Positions 18,033 to 25,644 of a DNA stretch of 64,000 nt are shown here, piece by piece (within the stretch, counting starts at the first letter, position 1; every line of letters begins with the position of its first letter). The stretch is taken from assembly GCA_963712485.1 (NCBI GenBank), contig CAVQID010000074.1, forward strand, positions 56,411-120,410. Reading direction: 5' to 3'. Both the position numbers and the translations under genes were made by a program. This stretch comes from JALORV01 sp963712485. GTDB taxonomy: Bacteria; Pseudomonadota; Gammaproteobacteria; Burkholderiales; Burkholderiaceae_F. The notes below the pieces were generated by a model, which was given only the letters and a program-made list of their open reading frames with translations, was not told the origin of the DNA and did no database searches.

Positions 18033-18906
18033 ATGAGCTGGATCGACAAGATTCTTCCGCCGCGAATCAAGCGTGAGGAGGGCTCAACCCGCAAGGTGGT
18101 TCCCGAAGGGCTGTGGACCAAGTGTCCCGGGTGCGAGGCCGTGCTCTACAGCCAGGAACTCGAGAAAACCCAGATGGTGTGCCCCAAGTGCGCACACCAC
18201 CTGCGTATCGGCGCGCGGGCGCGTCTGGATGCGCTGATGGATGCCGAGGGCCGCTATGAAATCGGCCAGGAGGTGCTGCCCGTCGATGCGCTGAAGTTCA
18301 AGGACAGCCGCAAGTATACGGAGCGCCTGCAGGAGGCGATGGAGGAAACCGGAGAAACCGACGCGCTCATCGTCATGGGCGGATCGATCCGTGCCGTGCC
18401 GGTCGTCGTCGCCTGCTTCGAGTTCGACTTCATGGGCGGTTCGATGGGTTCGGTGCGTCGGCGAACGTTTCGTCCGCGGCGTCCAGACGGCCATCGAGCA
18501 GAAGGTGCCGTACATCTGCATCACGTCGACCGGCGGGGCACGCATGCAGGAAGGTCTGCTGTCGCTGTTCCAGATGGCCAAGACCACGGCAATGATCGCG
18601 CGGCTCGCCGAGGCGAAGCTCCCGTTCATTTCGGTGCTTGCGGACCCCACGATGGGCGGCGTGTCGGCGAGCTTTGCGTTCATGGGCGATGTCGTGATCG
18701 CCGAGCCGAAGGCGCTGATCGGCTTTGCGGGTCCGCGGGTCATCGAACAGACGGTGCGGGAGAAGCTGCCCGAAGGTTTCCAGCGCGCCGAGTTTCTCCT
18801 GACCAAGGGTGCGATCGACATGATCGTCGATCGCCGCGAAATGCGAGACGAGATCGCGCGCCTCCTCGCGCTGCTCCTCAGGCAGCCGGCAGACGCCATC
18901 AGCTGA
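18033..18906 (+). CDS. accD: Acetyl-CoA carboxylase carboxyltransferase subunit beta (one-base frameshift as sequenced)
   Basis: AccD carries half of the carboxyltransferase that makes malonyl-CoA for fatty-acid synthesis. The N-terminal zinc ribbon has Cys 31, 34, 50 and 53 (KCPGC and CPKC). The reading frame is intact to GGSMGSV at about codon 141, then jumps by one base: the conserved continuation VGERFVRGVQTAIEQ is in the next frame, as if one extra C were present near 18456. Downstream, ICITSTGGARMQEGL, LADPTMGGVSASFA and AGPRVIEQTV are all conserved to the stop. Removing one base gives a normal 290-residue protein. The gene is normally essential, so a sequence error is more likely than a real pseudogene. 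folC follows. Confidence 0.88.
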
Positions 18907-18948
18907 AATTCGTGGGCGCCGGCGCAGTGCGGTCCGGCGGCTGATTTC

Positions 18949-20241
18949 TTGACGACTCCCTCGCTCGCCGATTGGCTCGCGCGCCTCGAACGCCTGCATC
19001 CGAAAGGCATCGACCTCGGCCTCGATCGCGTACGGCCGGTCGCCGAGCGACTCGACTTGGACCTGAAAGCGCCGGCCATCGTCGTCGGTGGAACCAACGG
19101 CAAGGGATCGACCTGCGCGATGCTCGAGAGCATCCTGCGCGCCGCCGGCTACCGAACCGGGCTCTACACCTCACCGCATCTGCTCGACTTCAACGAACGT
19201 GCGCGCATCGACGGTAGCTCCGCGAGCGATGAACAGCTGGTCGAGCAGTTCGAGGCGGTCGAGGCCGTCCGCGGCACGAGCTCGCTGACGTACTTCGAAT
19301 TCACGACGCTGGCTGTACTGCGACTCTTCGCAGCTTCCCGGCTCGATGCGGTGATTCTCGAGATCGGCCTGGGCGGACGTCTCGACGCCGTCAACCTCGT
19401 CGATGGCGACGCGGCCATCGTGACCTCGGTCGCTCTGGACCACATGGACTACCTGGGCTCGACCCGCGAAACGATCGGTCTCGAAAAGGCGCACATCTAC
19501 CGCGCGGGACGGCCGGCAATCTGCAGCGACCCACAGCCGCCGCAGTCACTCGTGGAGCACGCGGAGCGTATCGGCGCCGATTTCTGGCGATTCGGCCGTG
19601 ACTTCAATTACCAGGGTGATCGTCAGCAATGGGCCTACGGCGGACGCGAAGTGCGACGAACCGGCTTGCCGTATCCGGCACTGCGCGGCGCGAACCAACT
19701 GCTGAATGCATCGGGCGCGCTGGCGGCGCTCGAAGCGCTTTCGGATCGATTGCCGATATCCCAGCAGGCGGTGCGGCACGGCCTGCTTACCGTCGAGATC
19801 CCGGCGCGCTTTCAGGTCCTGCCGGGGCGGCCCACCACCATCCTCGACGTCGCGCACAACCCTCACGCGGCAGCGGTGCTCGCCGAGAACCTGGACAGCA
19901 TGGGTTTCTTTCCGGTGACGCACGCGGTCTTCGGCATGCTGCGTGACAAGGACATTGCCGGCGTGGTTGCGCGATTGGGCAGTCGCATCGACCACTGGCA
20001 TGTCGGTTCGACCCCGGGAGTGCGCGGAGCCTCGGCGTCCGATGTCGCTGCGCTGTTGCGGTCGGCCGGCGTTGGCACCGCACCTGGACAGTCCATCACC
20101 GAGCACTCCCGCGTTGCGGATGCCTATCTGGCTGCACGGGACTCAGCGTCGGCCGATGATAGAATTCTTGCCTTCGGTTCCTTCCTCACCGTTGCAGACG
20201 TCATGCGTGCAATCCGCTCGCCCGTCACTTCGAGTCACTGA
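18949..20241 (+). CDS. folC: Dihydrofolate synthase / folylpolyglutamate synthase
   Basis: A cytoplasmic Mur-ligase-fold enzyme that adds glutamate to dihydropteroate and to folates. The 430-residue product has the P-loop GGTNGKGSTCAML at about residues 47-59, TSPHLLDFNERARI, LEIGLGGRLDAVN, the SVALDHMDYLG metal site and LDVAHNPHAA. The start is a TTG at 18949, the only codon placed close to the family N-terminus (SLADWLARLERLHP). accD-folC-dedD-cvpA-purF is the usual Burkholderiales order. Confidence 0.93.
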   Translation: MTTPSLADWLARLERLHPKGIDLGLDRVRPVAERLDLDLKAPAIVVGGTNGKGSTCAMLESILRAAGYRTGLYTSPHLLDFNERARIDGSSASDEQLVEQFEAVEAVRGTSSLTYFEFTTLAVLRLFAASRLDAVILEIGLGGRLDAVNLVDGDAAIVTSVALDHMDYLGSTRETIGLEKAHIYRAGRPAICSDPQPPQSLVEHAERIGADFWRFGRDFNYQGDRQQWAYGGREVRRTGLPYPALRGANQLLNASGALAALEALSDRLPISQQAVRHGLLTVEIPARFQVLPGRPTTILDVAHNPHAAAVLAENLDSMGFFPVTHAVFGMLRDKDIAGVVARLGSRIDHWHVGSTPGVRGASASDVAALLRSAGVGTAPGQSITEHSRVADAYLAARDSASADDRILAFGSFLTVADVMRAIRSPVTSSH

Positions 20242-20261
20242 GGATCTCGACTGGAGCGTGG

Positions 20262-20993
20262 ATGTCCCTGGCTTTCTGGCGTCGCAAGAAAACGGCCGCT
20301 GACGCCAATGGTCCCCGCTCCTCCCGCAAGGCAGTTTCCGACGACGATTCCGCGCGTGCCGATCCGACGCTGGCGTTGCGCGCACGCGCGCGGCGACGGC
20401 TGATCGGCGCGGCTGCGCTGCTGCTGCTGGTGATCATCGTCGTGCCGATGGTGCTCGATCCGGAACCCAGGCCGGTGGCAGACAACATCCCCATCGATAT
20501 TCCGAGCGAGAAGACAAAGTTCTCCCCGCGACTTGCACTGCCGCCGGTTCCAGCGCCCGACAACGTTCCGCTGGCGCCGCCGCCCGATGCAGCACCGCCA
20601 ACGGCGGCCGGAGCGGGCAAGGCCGCACCACCGAGCGCAGCGACGGAAAAGGCGGCCGACAAGTCGGCGCGGCCGGCGGAAACCGCGAAGTGGGATGAAC
20701 AGCGTGCACGTGCGGCGCTAGAAGGCAAAGCTGCGGCCGACCAGGTGCCGGTGACGGCCAAGGGCGGCAAGTTCGCGGTGCAAGCGGCCGCGACATCGAC
20801 CGAGGCCGCCGCACGCGAGTTGAGCGAGCGCCTTAAGAAGGGAGGCCTCGCACCATATACCGAGCGCGTCGACACCGCAGAGGGAGCGCGCTATCGAGTT
20901 CGCGTCGGTCCTTATGCCAGCCGCGAAGATGCGGACAGGGTACGCGCTCGCCTGAAGACCCTGGGCATCAATGCCAACGTCGTCAGTTCCTGA
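20262..20993 (+). CDS. SPOR-domain protein, DedD-like
   Basis: A 243-residue membrane-anchored cell-division protein. It has a basic cytoplasmic N-terminus (FWRRKK), one membrane helix at about residues 47-65 (IGAAALLLLVIIVVPMVL), a Pro/Ala-rich periplasmic linker, and a C-terminal SPOR domain from about 167 to the end (KFAVQAAA, then YRVRVGPYASREDADRVRARL). SPOR domains bind denuded septal glycan strands, and DedD supports cell constriction. cvpA starts seven bases after the stop, and the gene lies in the folC-cvpA-purF run. Confidence 0.88.
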   Translation: MSLAFWRRKKTAADANGPRSSRKAVSDDDSARADPTLALRARARRRLIGAAALLLLVIIVVPMVLDPEPRPVADNIPIDIPSEKTKFSPRLALPPVPAPDNVPLAPPPDAAPPTAAGAGKAAPPSAATEKAADKSARPAETAKWDEQRARAALEGKAAADQVPVTAKGGKFAVQAAATSTEAAARELSERLKKGGLAPYTERVDTAEGARYRVRVGPYASREDADRVRARLKTLGINANVVSS

Positions 20994-20999
20994 GGCCCG

Positions 21000-21488
21000 A
21001 TGACGGCCGTCGACTGGGCGCTACTCGTCGTGCTCGGCCTGTCGGTGGTACTGGGACTTTCCCGCGGCGTCGTCCGCGAACTTTTCGCGCTGAGCGGCTG
21101 GATCATTGGTGTCCTGCTGGCGCTTCGATTCGCCGAGCCTCTCGGCGTGATGCTGCCGCTCGATCTGCCGCTGGCCGCGCGCACCGCGCTGGCCGGGCTG
21201 TTCATGGTGGTTGGGACGCTGCTGCTCGCGGCACTGGTCGCTGCGATGCTGCGGGCCGCACTGGCCGCCGCCAAGCTGTCTCTTGAAGATCGCATGCTTG
21301 GCGGCATCTTTGGTGTGGCGCGTGGCGCAATCCTCATCGGCCTCGTTGTGCTGCTCGCGATGGCAGCAGGCGCGCCGCGACAGTCATGGTGGCAGGCTTC
21401 GGCGCTTTTGCCGTGGTTGCAGGCGAGCGTACGATTCGCCTCGCCGTTGTTGCCACAGTCCCTGGCGCGCTACGCGCCGCATCCTTAA
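21000..21488 (+). CDS. cvpA: CvpA family inner-membrane protein
   Basis: A 162-residue integral membrane protein with about four hydrophobic helices, starting MTAVDWALLVVLGLSVVLGL and carrying the family pattern SRGVVRELFALSGWIIGV and RMLGGIFGVARGAILIG. CvpA is linked to colicin V export and envelope stress tolerance; its molecular role is not settled. As in many proteobacteria it sits directly upstream of purF, here separated from it by a 178-base repeat region. Confidence 0.9.
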   Translation: MTAVDWALLVVLGLSVVLGLSRGVVRELFALSGWIIGVLLALRFAEPLGVMLPLDLPLAARTALAGLFMVVGTLLLAALVAAMLRAALAAAKLSLEDRMLGGIFGVARGAILIGLVVLLAMAAGAPRQSWWQASALLPWLQASVRFASPLLPQSLARYAPHP

Positions 21489-21507
21489 TGACAGGGGAGT
21501 AAGGCTG

Positions 21508-21665
21508 ATGAGCCGTCACGCTCAGTTCGTTCGTTGCCCCTTGCAGGGGTACCCGGTGCGCTTCGGGCGGCCGGACGGGCAGGTATGAAGCTCCCCCACG
21601 CTCGCTTCGCTCGCTGCCCCCTGAGGGGGCGCTCAGTGCCCTGCGGGCGGCCGGAGGGGCACTGA
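21508..21665 (+). repeat. Two tandem 77-base repeat units with coupled 26-codon mini-ORFs before purF
   Basis: The cvpA-purF gap holds two imperfect copies of a GC-rich unit with a 77-base period. Each contains CACGCT-TTCG-TGCCCC, a short hairpin, and GGGCGGCCGGA-GGGCA. The hairpin covaries: CCCCT-TGC-AGGGG in copy 1 and CCCCC-TGA-GGGGG in copy 2. Each unit also holds a 26-residue open frame: 21508-21588 (starting MSRHAQFVRCPL) and 21585-21665 (starting MKLPHARFARCPL). The first stop overlaps the second ATG, the second stop ends one base before the purF ATG, and GGAGGGG of copy 2 is the purF ribosome site. Most differences between the two frames are non-synonymous, which favours a structural repeat over a selected peptide. 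Confidence 0.75.
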
Positions 21666-21666
21666 C

Positions 21667-23184
21667 ATGTGCGGAATCGTCGGAGTCGTCGCGACCGGGC
21701 CGGTGAATCAGCTGCTCTATGACTCGTTGCAACTGCTGCAGCACCGAGGCCAGGATGCGGCCGGCATCGCCACCGGCGCCGACAACACCTTCTCGATGTG
21801 GAAGGGCAACGGCATGGTGCGAGAGATTTTCCGCACCAGAAATATGCGCAACCTGGCCGGCAATGCCGGCATTGCCCATGTGCGCTACCCGACTGCAGGA
21901 TCGGCGACCAACCCGGAAGAGGCGCAGCCGTTCTACGTCAATGCCCCTTTCGGCATCACGCTCGGCCACAACGGCAACCTGACGAACGCCGAGCAGCTCA
22001 AGAGCGAGATGTTCCGTATTGACCGACGCCACATCAACACTACGTCGGACTCGGAAGTGCTGCTGAACGTGCTCGCGCATGAGCTGCAGGAGCAGAGCAG
22101 CAGCTACACGCTGGATCCTGCGACGATTTTCCGCGCAGTCGCTGGCCTGCACCGCCGTGTTCGCGGCGCGTACGCCTGTGTCGCGCACATCGCCGGCCAC
22201 GGCATCCTGGCTTTCCGTGATCCTTACGGCATCCGGCCGTTGTGCTACGGCGTCAACGAAACCGACGGCGGCACCGAATACCTGGTCGCGAGCGAATCTG
22301 TCGCGGTGGAGGGCCTGGGATTCAAATTCGTTCGCGACGTCGGTCCCGGCGAGGCCGTGTTCATCGATCTCGACGGCAACTTTTATGCGCAGCAGTGTGC
22401 CGAGCGCTACTCGCTGAATCCCTGCATTTTCGAGTATGTCTACTTCGCCCGACCGGATTCCGTCATCGATGGCGTGAGCGTGTACGCGTCGCGCCTCAAG
22501 ATGGGCGAACACCTCGCCGAAAAGATCAGACGGCAGTTTAATACCGGCGACATCGACGTCGTGATGCCGATCCCGGAAACGTCGCGGCCGGCGGCGATGC
22601 AATTGGCCATGAAGCTCGGTATCGAATTCCGTGAAGGGTTCTTCAAGAACCGTTACGTGGGCCGCACCTTCATCATGCCGGGACAGGCGGTCCGGCGTAA
22701 GAGCGTCAGGCAGAAGCTGAACGCGCTGCCGACCGAGTTCAAGGGCAAGAACGTGCTGCTGGTCGACGACTCCATCGTGCGCGGCACCACCTCCCGCGAG
22801 ATCGTGCACATGGCGCGCGAGGCGGGTGCCAATCGGGTCATCTTCGCATCGGCGGCGCCGCCGGTCCGGTTTCCGAACGTGTACGGTATCGACATGCCGA
22901 CGCGCAGCGAACTGATCGCGCATGGCCGCTCCGACGACGATATCGAGCGGATGATCGAGGCTGACGGGCTCGTCTACCAGGACATCGATGCGATGAAGGC
23001 CTCGGTGTCGGAAGTCGGTCCGCATCTGACGAGCTTCGAAGCCAGCTGCTTCGACGGTGTCTACATCACCGGGGATGTGACGCCCGAGTATCTCGACCGC
23101 CTCGAGGCGAGCCGCGAGGCGAGTCTGGGAGGCGACGGCGAGCCGCGCGCGCAACTGAACCTGAACCTTGCCTCGTTGGACTGA
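21667..23184 (+). CDS. purF: Amidophosphoribosyltransferase
   Basis: The first committed step of purine synthesis: PRPP plus glutamine gives phosphoribosylamine. The 505-residue enzyme starts MCGIVGVV with the nucleophilic Cys 2 of the Ntn glutaminase domain, followed by LQHRGQDAAGI, AHVRYPTAGS and GHNGNLTN. The C-terminal phosphoribosyltransferase domain has the PRPP loop VLLVDDSIVRGTT around residues 363-375. No propeptide or Fe-S Cys set of the Bacillus type is seen, so it is the E. coli-like form. Its ribosome site comes from the upstream repeat. Confidence 0.96.
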   Translation: MCGIVGVVATGPVNQLLYDSLQLLQHRGQDAAGIATGADNTFSMWKGNGMVREIFRTRNMRNLAGNAGIAHVRYPTAGSATNPEEAQPFYVNAPFGITLGHNGNLTNAEQLKSEMFRIDRRHINTTSDSEVLLNVLAHELQEQSSSYTLDPATIFRAVAGLHRRVRGAYACVAHIAGHGILAFRDPYGIRPLCYGVNETDGGTEYLVASESVAVEGLGFKFVRDVGPGEAVFIDLDGNFYAQQCAERYSLNPCIFEYVYFARPDSVIDGVSVYASRLKMGEHLAEKIRRQFNTGDIDVVMPIPETSRPAAMQLAMKLGIEFREGFFKNRYVGRTFIMPGQAVRRKSVRQKLNALPTEFKGKNVLLVDDSIVRGTTSREIVHMAREAGANRVIFASAAPPVRFPNVYGIDMPTRSELIAHGRSDDDIERMIEADGLVYQDIDAMKASVSEVGPHLTSFEASCFDGVYITGDVTPEYLDRLEASREASLGGDGEPRAQLNLNLASLD

Positions 23185-23191
23185 ACCGTCG

Positions 23192-23199
23192 TATACAAT
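23192..23199 (+). promoter_or_regulatory. Putative -10 region of the metZ promoter
   Basis: TATACAAT lies eight bases after the purF stop and would start transcription near 23206, exactly at the 5' edge of the SAM-II aptamer. A clear -35 is not seen; TTGCCT at 23168-23173 inside the end of purF is the best candidate. This gives metZ its own riboswitch-controlled transcript. Confidence 0.5.
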
Positions 23200-23206
23200 C
23201 CCTGCA

Positions 23207-23265
23207 TCGCGCCGATTTGAAGTCTCAGCTTGCGGGCGCTTAACAAATACGGCTAAAGCGAGGGG
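23207..23265 (+). ncRNA. SAM-II riboswitch upstream of metZ
   Basis: The sequence follows the SAM-II (metA) consensus. P1 pairs GCGCC (23209-23213) with GGCGC (23235-23239). Loop 1 begins GATTTGA, and GCTTGC precedes the 3' P1 strand. TTAACAAATACGGCTAAAG (23240-23258) matches the conserved AACAAAT and GCTAAA core, and the pseudoknot can form between CTC (23224-23226) and GAG (23260-23262). SAM-II elements normally sit before metA, metX or metZ and shut expression down when S-adenosylmethionine is abundant. The downstream gene metZ makes homocysteine, which fits. An intrinsic terminator follows within ten bases. Confidence 0.85.
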
Positions 23266-23273
23266 CTCCAAGG

Positions 23274-23305
23274 AACCCGCTGCGCTTCTGCCGGCGGGTT
23301 TTTTT
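23274..23305 (+). terminator. Intrinsic terminator/attenuator between SAM-II aptamer and metZ
   Basis: AACCCGC (23274-23280) pairs with GCGGGTT (23294-23300), followed by a seven-T run ending at 23305, directly before the metZ ATG. An alternative stem GGGCTC/GAACCC (23263-23268 with 23273-23278, one mismatch) would use the 5' terminator strand and also overlaps the 3' pseudoknot strand of the aptamer, so the two folds look mutually exclusive. Confidence 0.75.
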
Positions 23306-24521
23306 ATGGCCGACAAAATGTCTGACGAGTTCGACTTCGAGACGCGCGCCGTGCGCGCCGGCACGCTGCGCTCCGCGTTCAACGAACACAGCGAGTCCGT
23401 GTTCCTGACGTCGAGCTTCATCTTCGACAACGCCGCGCAGGCCGCCGAGCGCTTCTCCGGCGCCGATGAGGGCTACGTCTATTCGCGTTTCACCAATCCG
23501 ACCGTGCGCATGTTCGAGCAGCGACTCGCATCGCTCGAGGGCGCGGAGGACTGCATCGCCACCGCCTCCGGCATGGCGGCCATCATGTCGACGTGCCTGG
23601 CGACGCTGAAGATCCGGTGATCACGTCGTCTGTGCGGCAAATGTCTTCGGCGCAACGGTGCAGTTGTTCACCGGCGTGCTGGCGCGTTTCGGCATCGAGA
23701 CGAGTTTCGTCGATGCGACTGATCCGGCTGCCTGGCGCGCCGCCGCCAACGCACGCACACGGCTGCTTTATTGCGAGACGCCTTCCAATCCGTTGATGGA
23801 AGTGACCGATCTCCCGGAATTTGCAGCGCTCGGTCGTGAAACCGGTGCGATCACCGTGGTCGACAACTGCTTCTGCACACCGGTGCTGCAGCGCCCTCTC
23901 GAGTTCGGCGTCGATGCAGTGATCCATTCGGCAACCAAGTATCTCGACGGCCAGGGTCGCGTGCTCGGTGGCGCCATCCTGGGATCGCGCCGATTCATCC
24001 GCGAGCAGGTACTGCCGGTGCTGCGCACCACCGGCCCCAGCTTGTCGCCCTTCAACGCCTGGGTCCTGCTGAAGGGTCTGGAAACGCTCGCCGTCCGGAT
24101 GCGCGCGCAGTGCAGCGCCGCGCTGGAGCTGGCACAGTGGCTGGAAGGCCAGCCGGGAATCACTCGCGTGCATTTCCCCGGCCTCGCGTCGCACCCGCAG
24201 GCCGCGCTGTGCGCACGCCAGCAGTCGATGCCCGGTGCCGTTATCGGGTTCGAAGTCGAAGGAGGTTCACCCGCGGCGGCGCGCGAGCGCGCCTGGGCCG
24301 TCATCGACCGTGTCCGCCTGATGTCCATCACGGCCAATCTCGGCGACACCCGCAGCACGATCACGCACCCGGCGACAACGACGCATGGCCGCATCAGCCC
24401 CGAGGCGCGGGAGCGCGCAGGCATCGGCGAAGGCCTGATCCGCGTGGCGGTCGGGCTCGAGTCCGTCGCTGATCTGAAGCGCGACCTGGCGCACGCCCTC
24501 GGATCCTCATCCGGCGGGTAG
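23306..24521 (+). CDS. metZ: O-succinylhomoserine sulfhydrylase (one-base frameshift as sequenced)
   Basis: A PLP enzyme of the Cys/Met gamma-family that forms homocysteine from O-succinylhomoserine and sulfide. The N-terminal frame (FETRAVRAGTLRSAFNEHSE, YSRFTNPTV, ATASGMAAIMS) runs to TCLATLK. The rest (SGDHVVCAANVFGATVQLF, PLP Lys near 211 in HSATKYLDGQGRVLGG, GDTRSTITHPATTTHGR) is in the next frame. One extra base near 23612 explains the shift, and its removal gives a 404-residue protein of normal length. The ATG at 23306 is right after the terminator T-run; an ATG at 23318 is an alternative. Expression is probably under the SAM-II riboswitch. Confidence 0.88.
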
Positions 24522-24704
24522 TGCGTTCGGATGACCTGCGCGCGCGGAAGGTGGCGCGCGCTAGGACGTTAGGCGGATCGAAAGTCCCCGTTCGCTCAAT
24601 GAGAATTCGTCGTGCGGCGCGTAGCTGCGCGCGTTCGGCCGCGCACTTTCAGCGCCAGCTCCGGGGAGGTCGGATTGTCAAAGCGGTGGGAACTCAGGGG
24701 AGTC

Positions 24705-25550
24705 ATGCGCATTGTCGGTGCACTTGCGCTGCTAGCGTCCGCTTCGTCATCGGCGCAGACGGCAGGCGATTCAACGGCGGGACAGCAACTGTTCAACACG
24801 ACGTTGTCCCCGCAATGCGCGGGTTGTCATTCGACAACCAACGCGGCGGCCGCCAATTCCCTGACGATCATTCGCACGAACATCACCAACCGCGCAACTT
24901 CGGCCGGTGCTGCAGGCACGATGAGTTTCGCGAAGGCACTCGAAGCGCTGGACCGCGGACTCACGGGAACCAGTCTCGGTGGCGCGACCACCGGAATGAA
25001 TGGCTTCTACACGTTGACCTCCGTTCAGCGCGGCGATCTTGCCGCCTACATTGCCGGTCTCGCCGGTCCCGCCCCGATCCTCAGCTACTCGCCCAGCGGT
25101 GGCGCCATTTTCGCGGCCACCGCGGTCGGCGCGACGACGAGCGCAACGGTCACGATCAGGAATAGCGGGACTGCACCGCTGACGTTCGCGACGAACAATG
25201 CAGTGACGCTCGCCACCGGCGGCGACGCGGCCGACTTTCGCGTCTCGTCATCAACCTGTCCCGGCATCACGCTCGCGCCGAACAGCGGCAGCTGCACGAT
25301 CAGTGTCAGCTTCACTCCTGCGGCAGGGTCCTCGCTGACGCGTACCGCGGCGATCGGGCTGACGACGACGACCAGCACGTCGCTGGTGCCGATGGCCGGC
25401 TCCGTCGCTGTCGCGACAGCGGCGCCACCGACCGGTAGCGCAGCGAACCCGCCGAGCTCCGGCGGAGGCGGAGGCGGGCTTGAAGCGTTATGGGTTGGGT
25501 TACTACTTCTGGCGGCAGCCGCTCGTCGGCAACACCGGCTGAAACGGTAA
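24705..25550 (+). CDS. Exported c-type cytochrome with choice-of-anchor domain and C-terminal sorting tail
   Basis: A 281-residue secreted or surface protein of unknown role. A signal peptide (MRIVGALALLASASSSAQ) is followed by a small cytochrome c-like domain with CAGCH at residues 38-42 and a choice-of-anchor D/ASPM-SPD-2-Hydin-type beta domain (TVTIRNSGTAPLTF, CTISVSFTPAA). It ends in SSGGGGGG-LEALWVGLLLLAAAA-RR, a Gly-rich stretch, helix and basic tail like the GlyGly-CTERM signals processed by rhombosortase. An AGGGGA ribosome site precedes the ATG. A second protein of the same type follows after 94 bases. The 183 bases upstream hold no gene that I can see. The redox partner is unknown. 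Confidence 0.75.
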   Translation: MRIVGALALLASASSSAQTAGDSTAGQQLFNTTLSPQCAGCHSTTNAAAANSLTIIRTNITNRATSAGAAGTMSFAKALEALDRGLTGTSLGGATTGMNGFYTLTSVQRGDLAAYIAGLAGPAPILSYSPSGGAIFAATAVGATTSATVTIRNSGTAPLTFATNNAVTLATGGDAADFRVSSSTCPGITLAPNSGSCTISVSFTPAAGSSLTRTAAIGLTTTTSTSLVPMAGSVAVATAAPPTGSAANPPSSGGGGGGLEALWVGLLLLAAAARRQHRLKR

Positions 25551-25644
25551 AGAGTGCAGTCAGAAGACCGCTAATCAAGGGAGAACTTCGATCATGGATC
25601 GCCACGCTCTTATGAAAACGACGACCTTTGCTAAAGGACCTCCG

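Noticed and set aside
21334..23430. A 698-codon open frame on the minus strand across purF
   Set aside because: It lies antisense to the well-conserved purF. Its translation is rich in Arg/His/Asp without domain features, as expected for a GC-rich shadow frame.
23658..24521. A separate second PLP-enzyme gene downstream of a short metZ
   Set aside because: The two pieces together form one MetZ when a single base is removed, and no ribosome site precedes the second piece.
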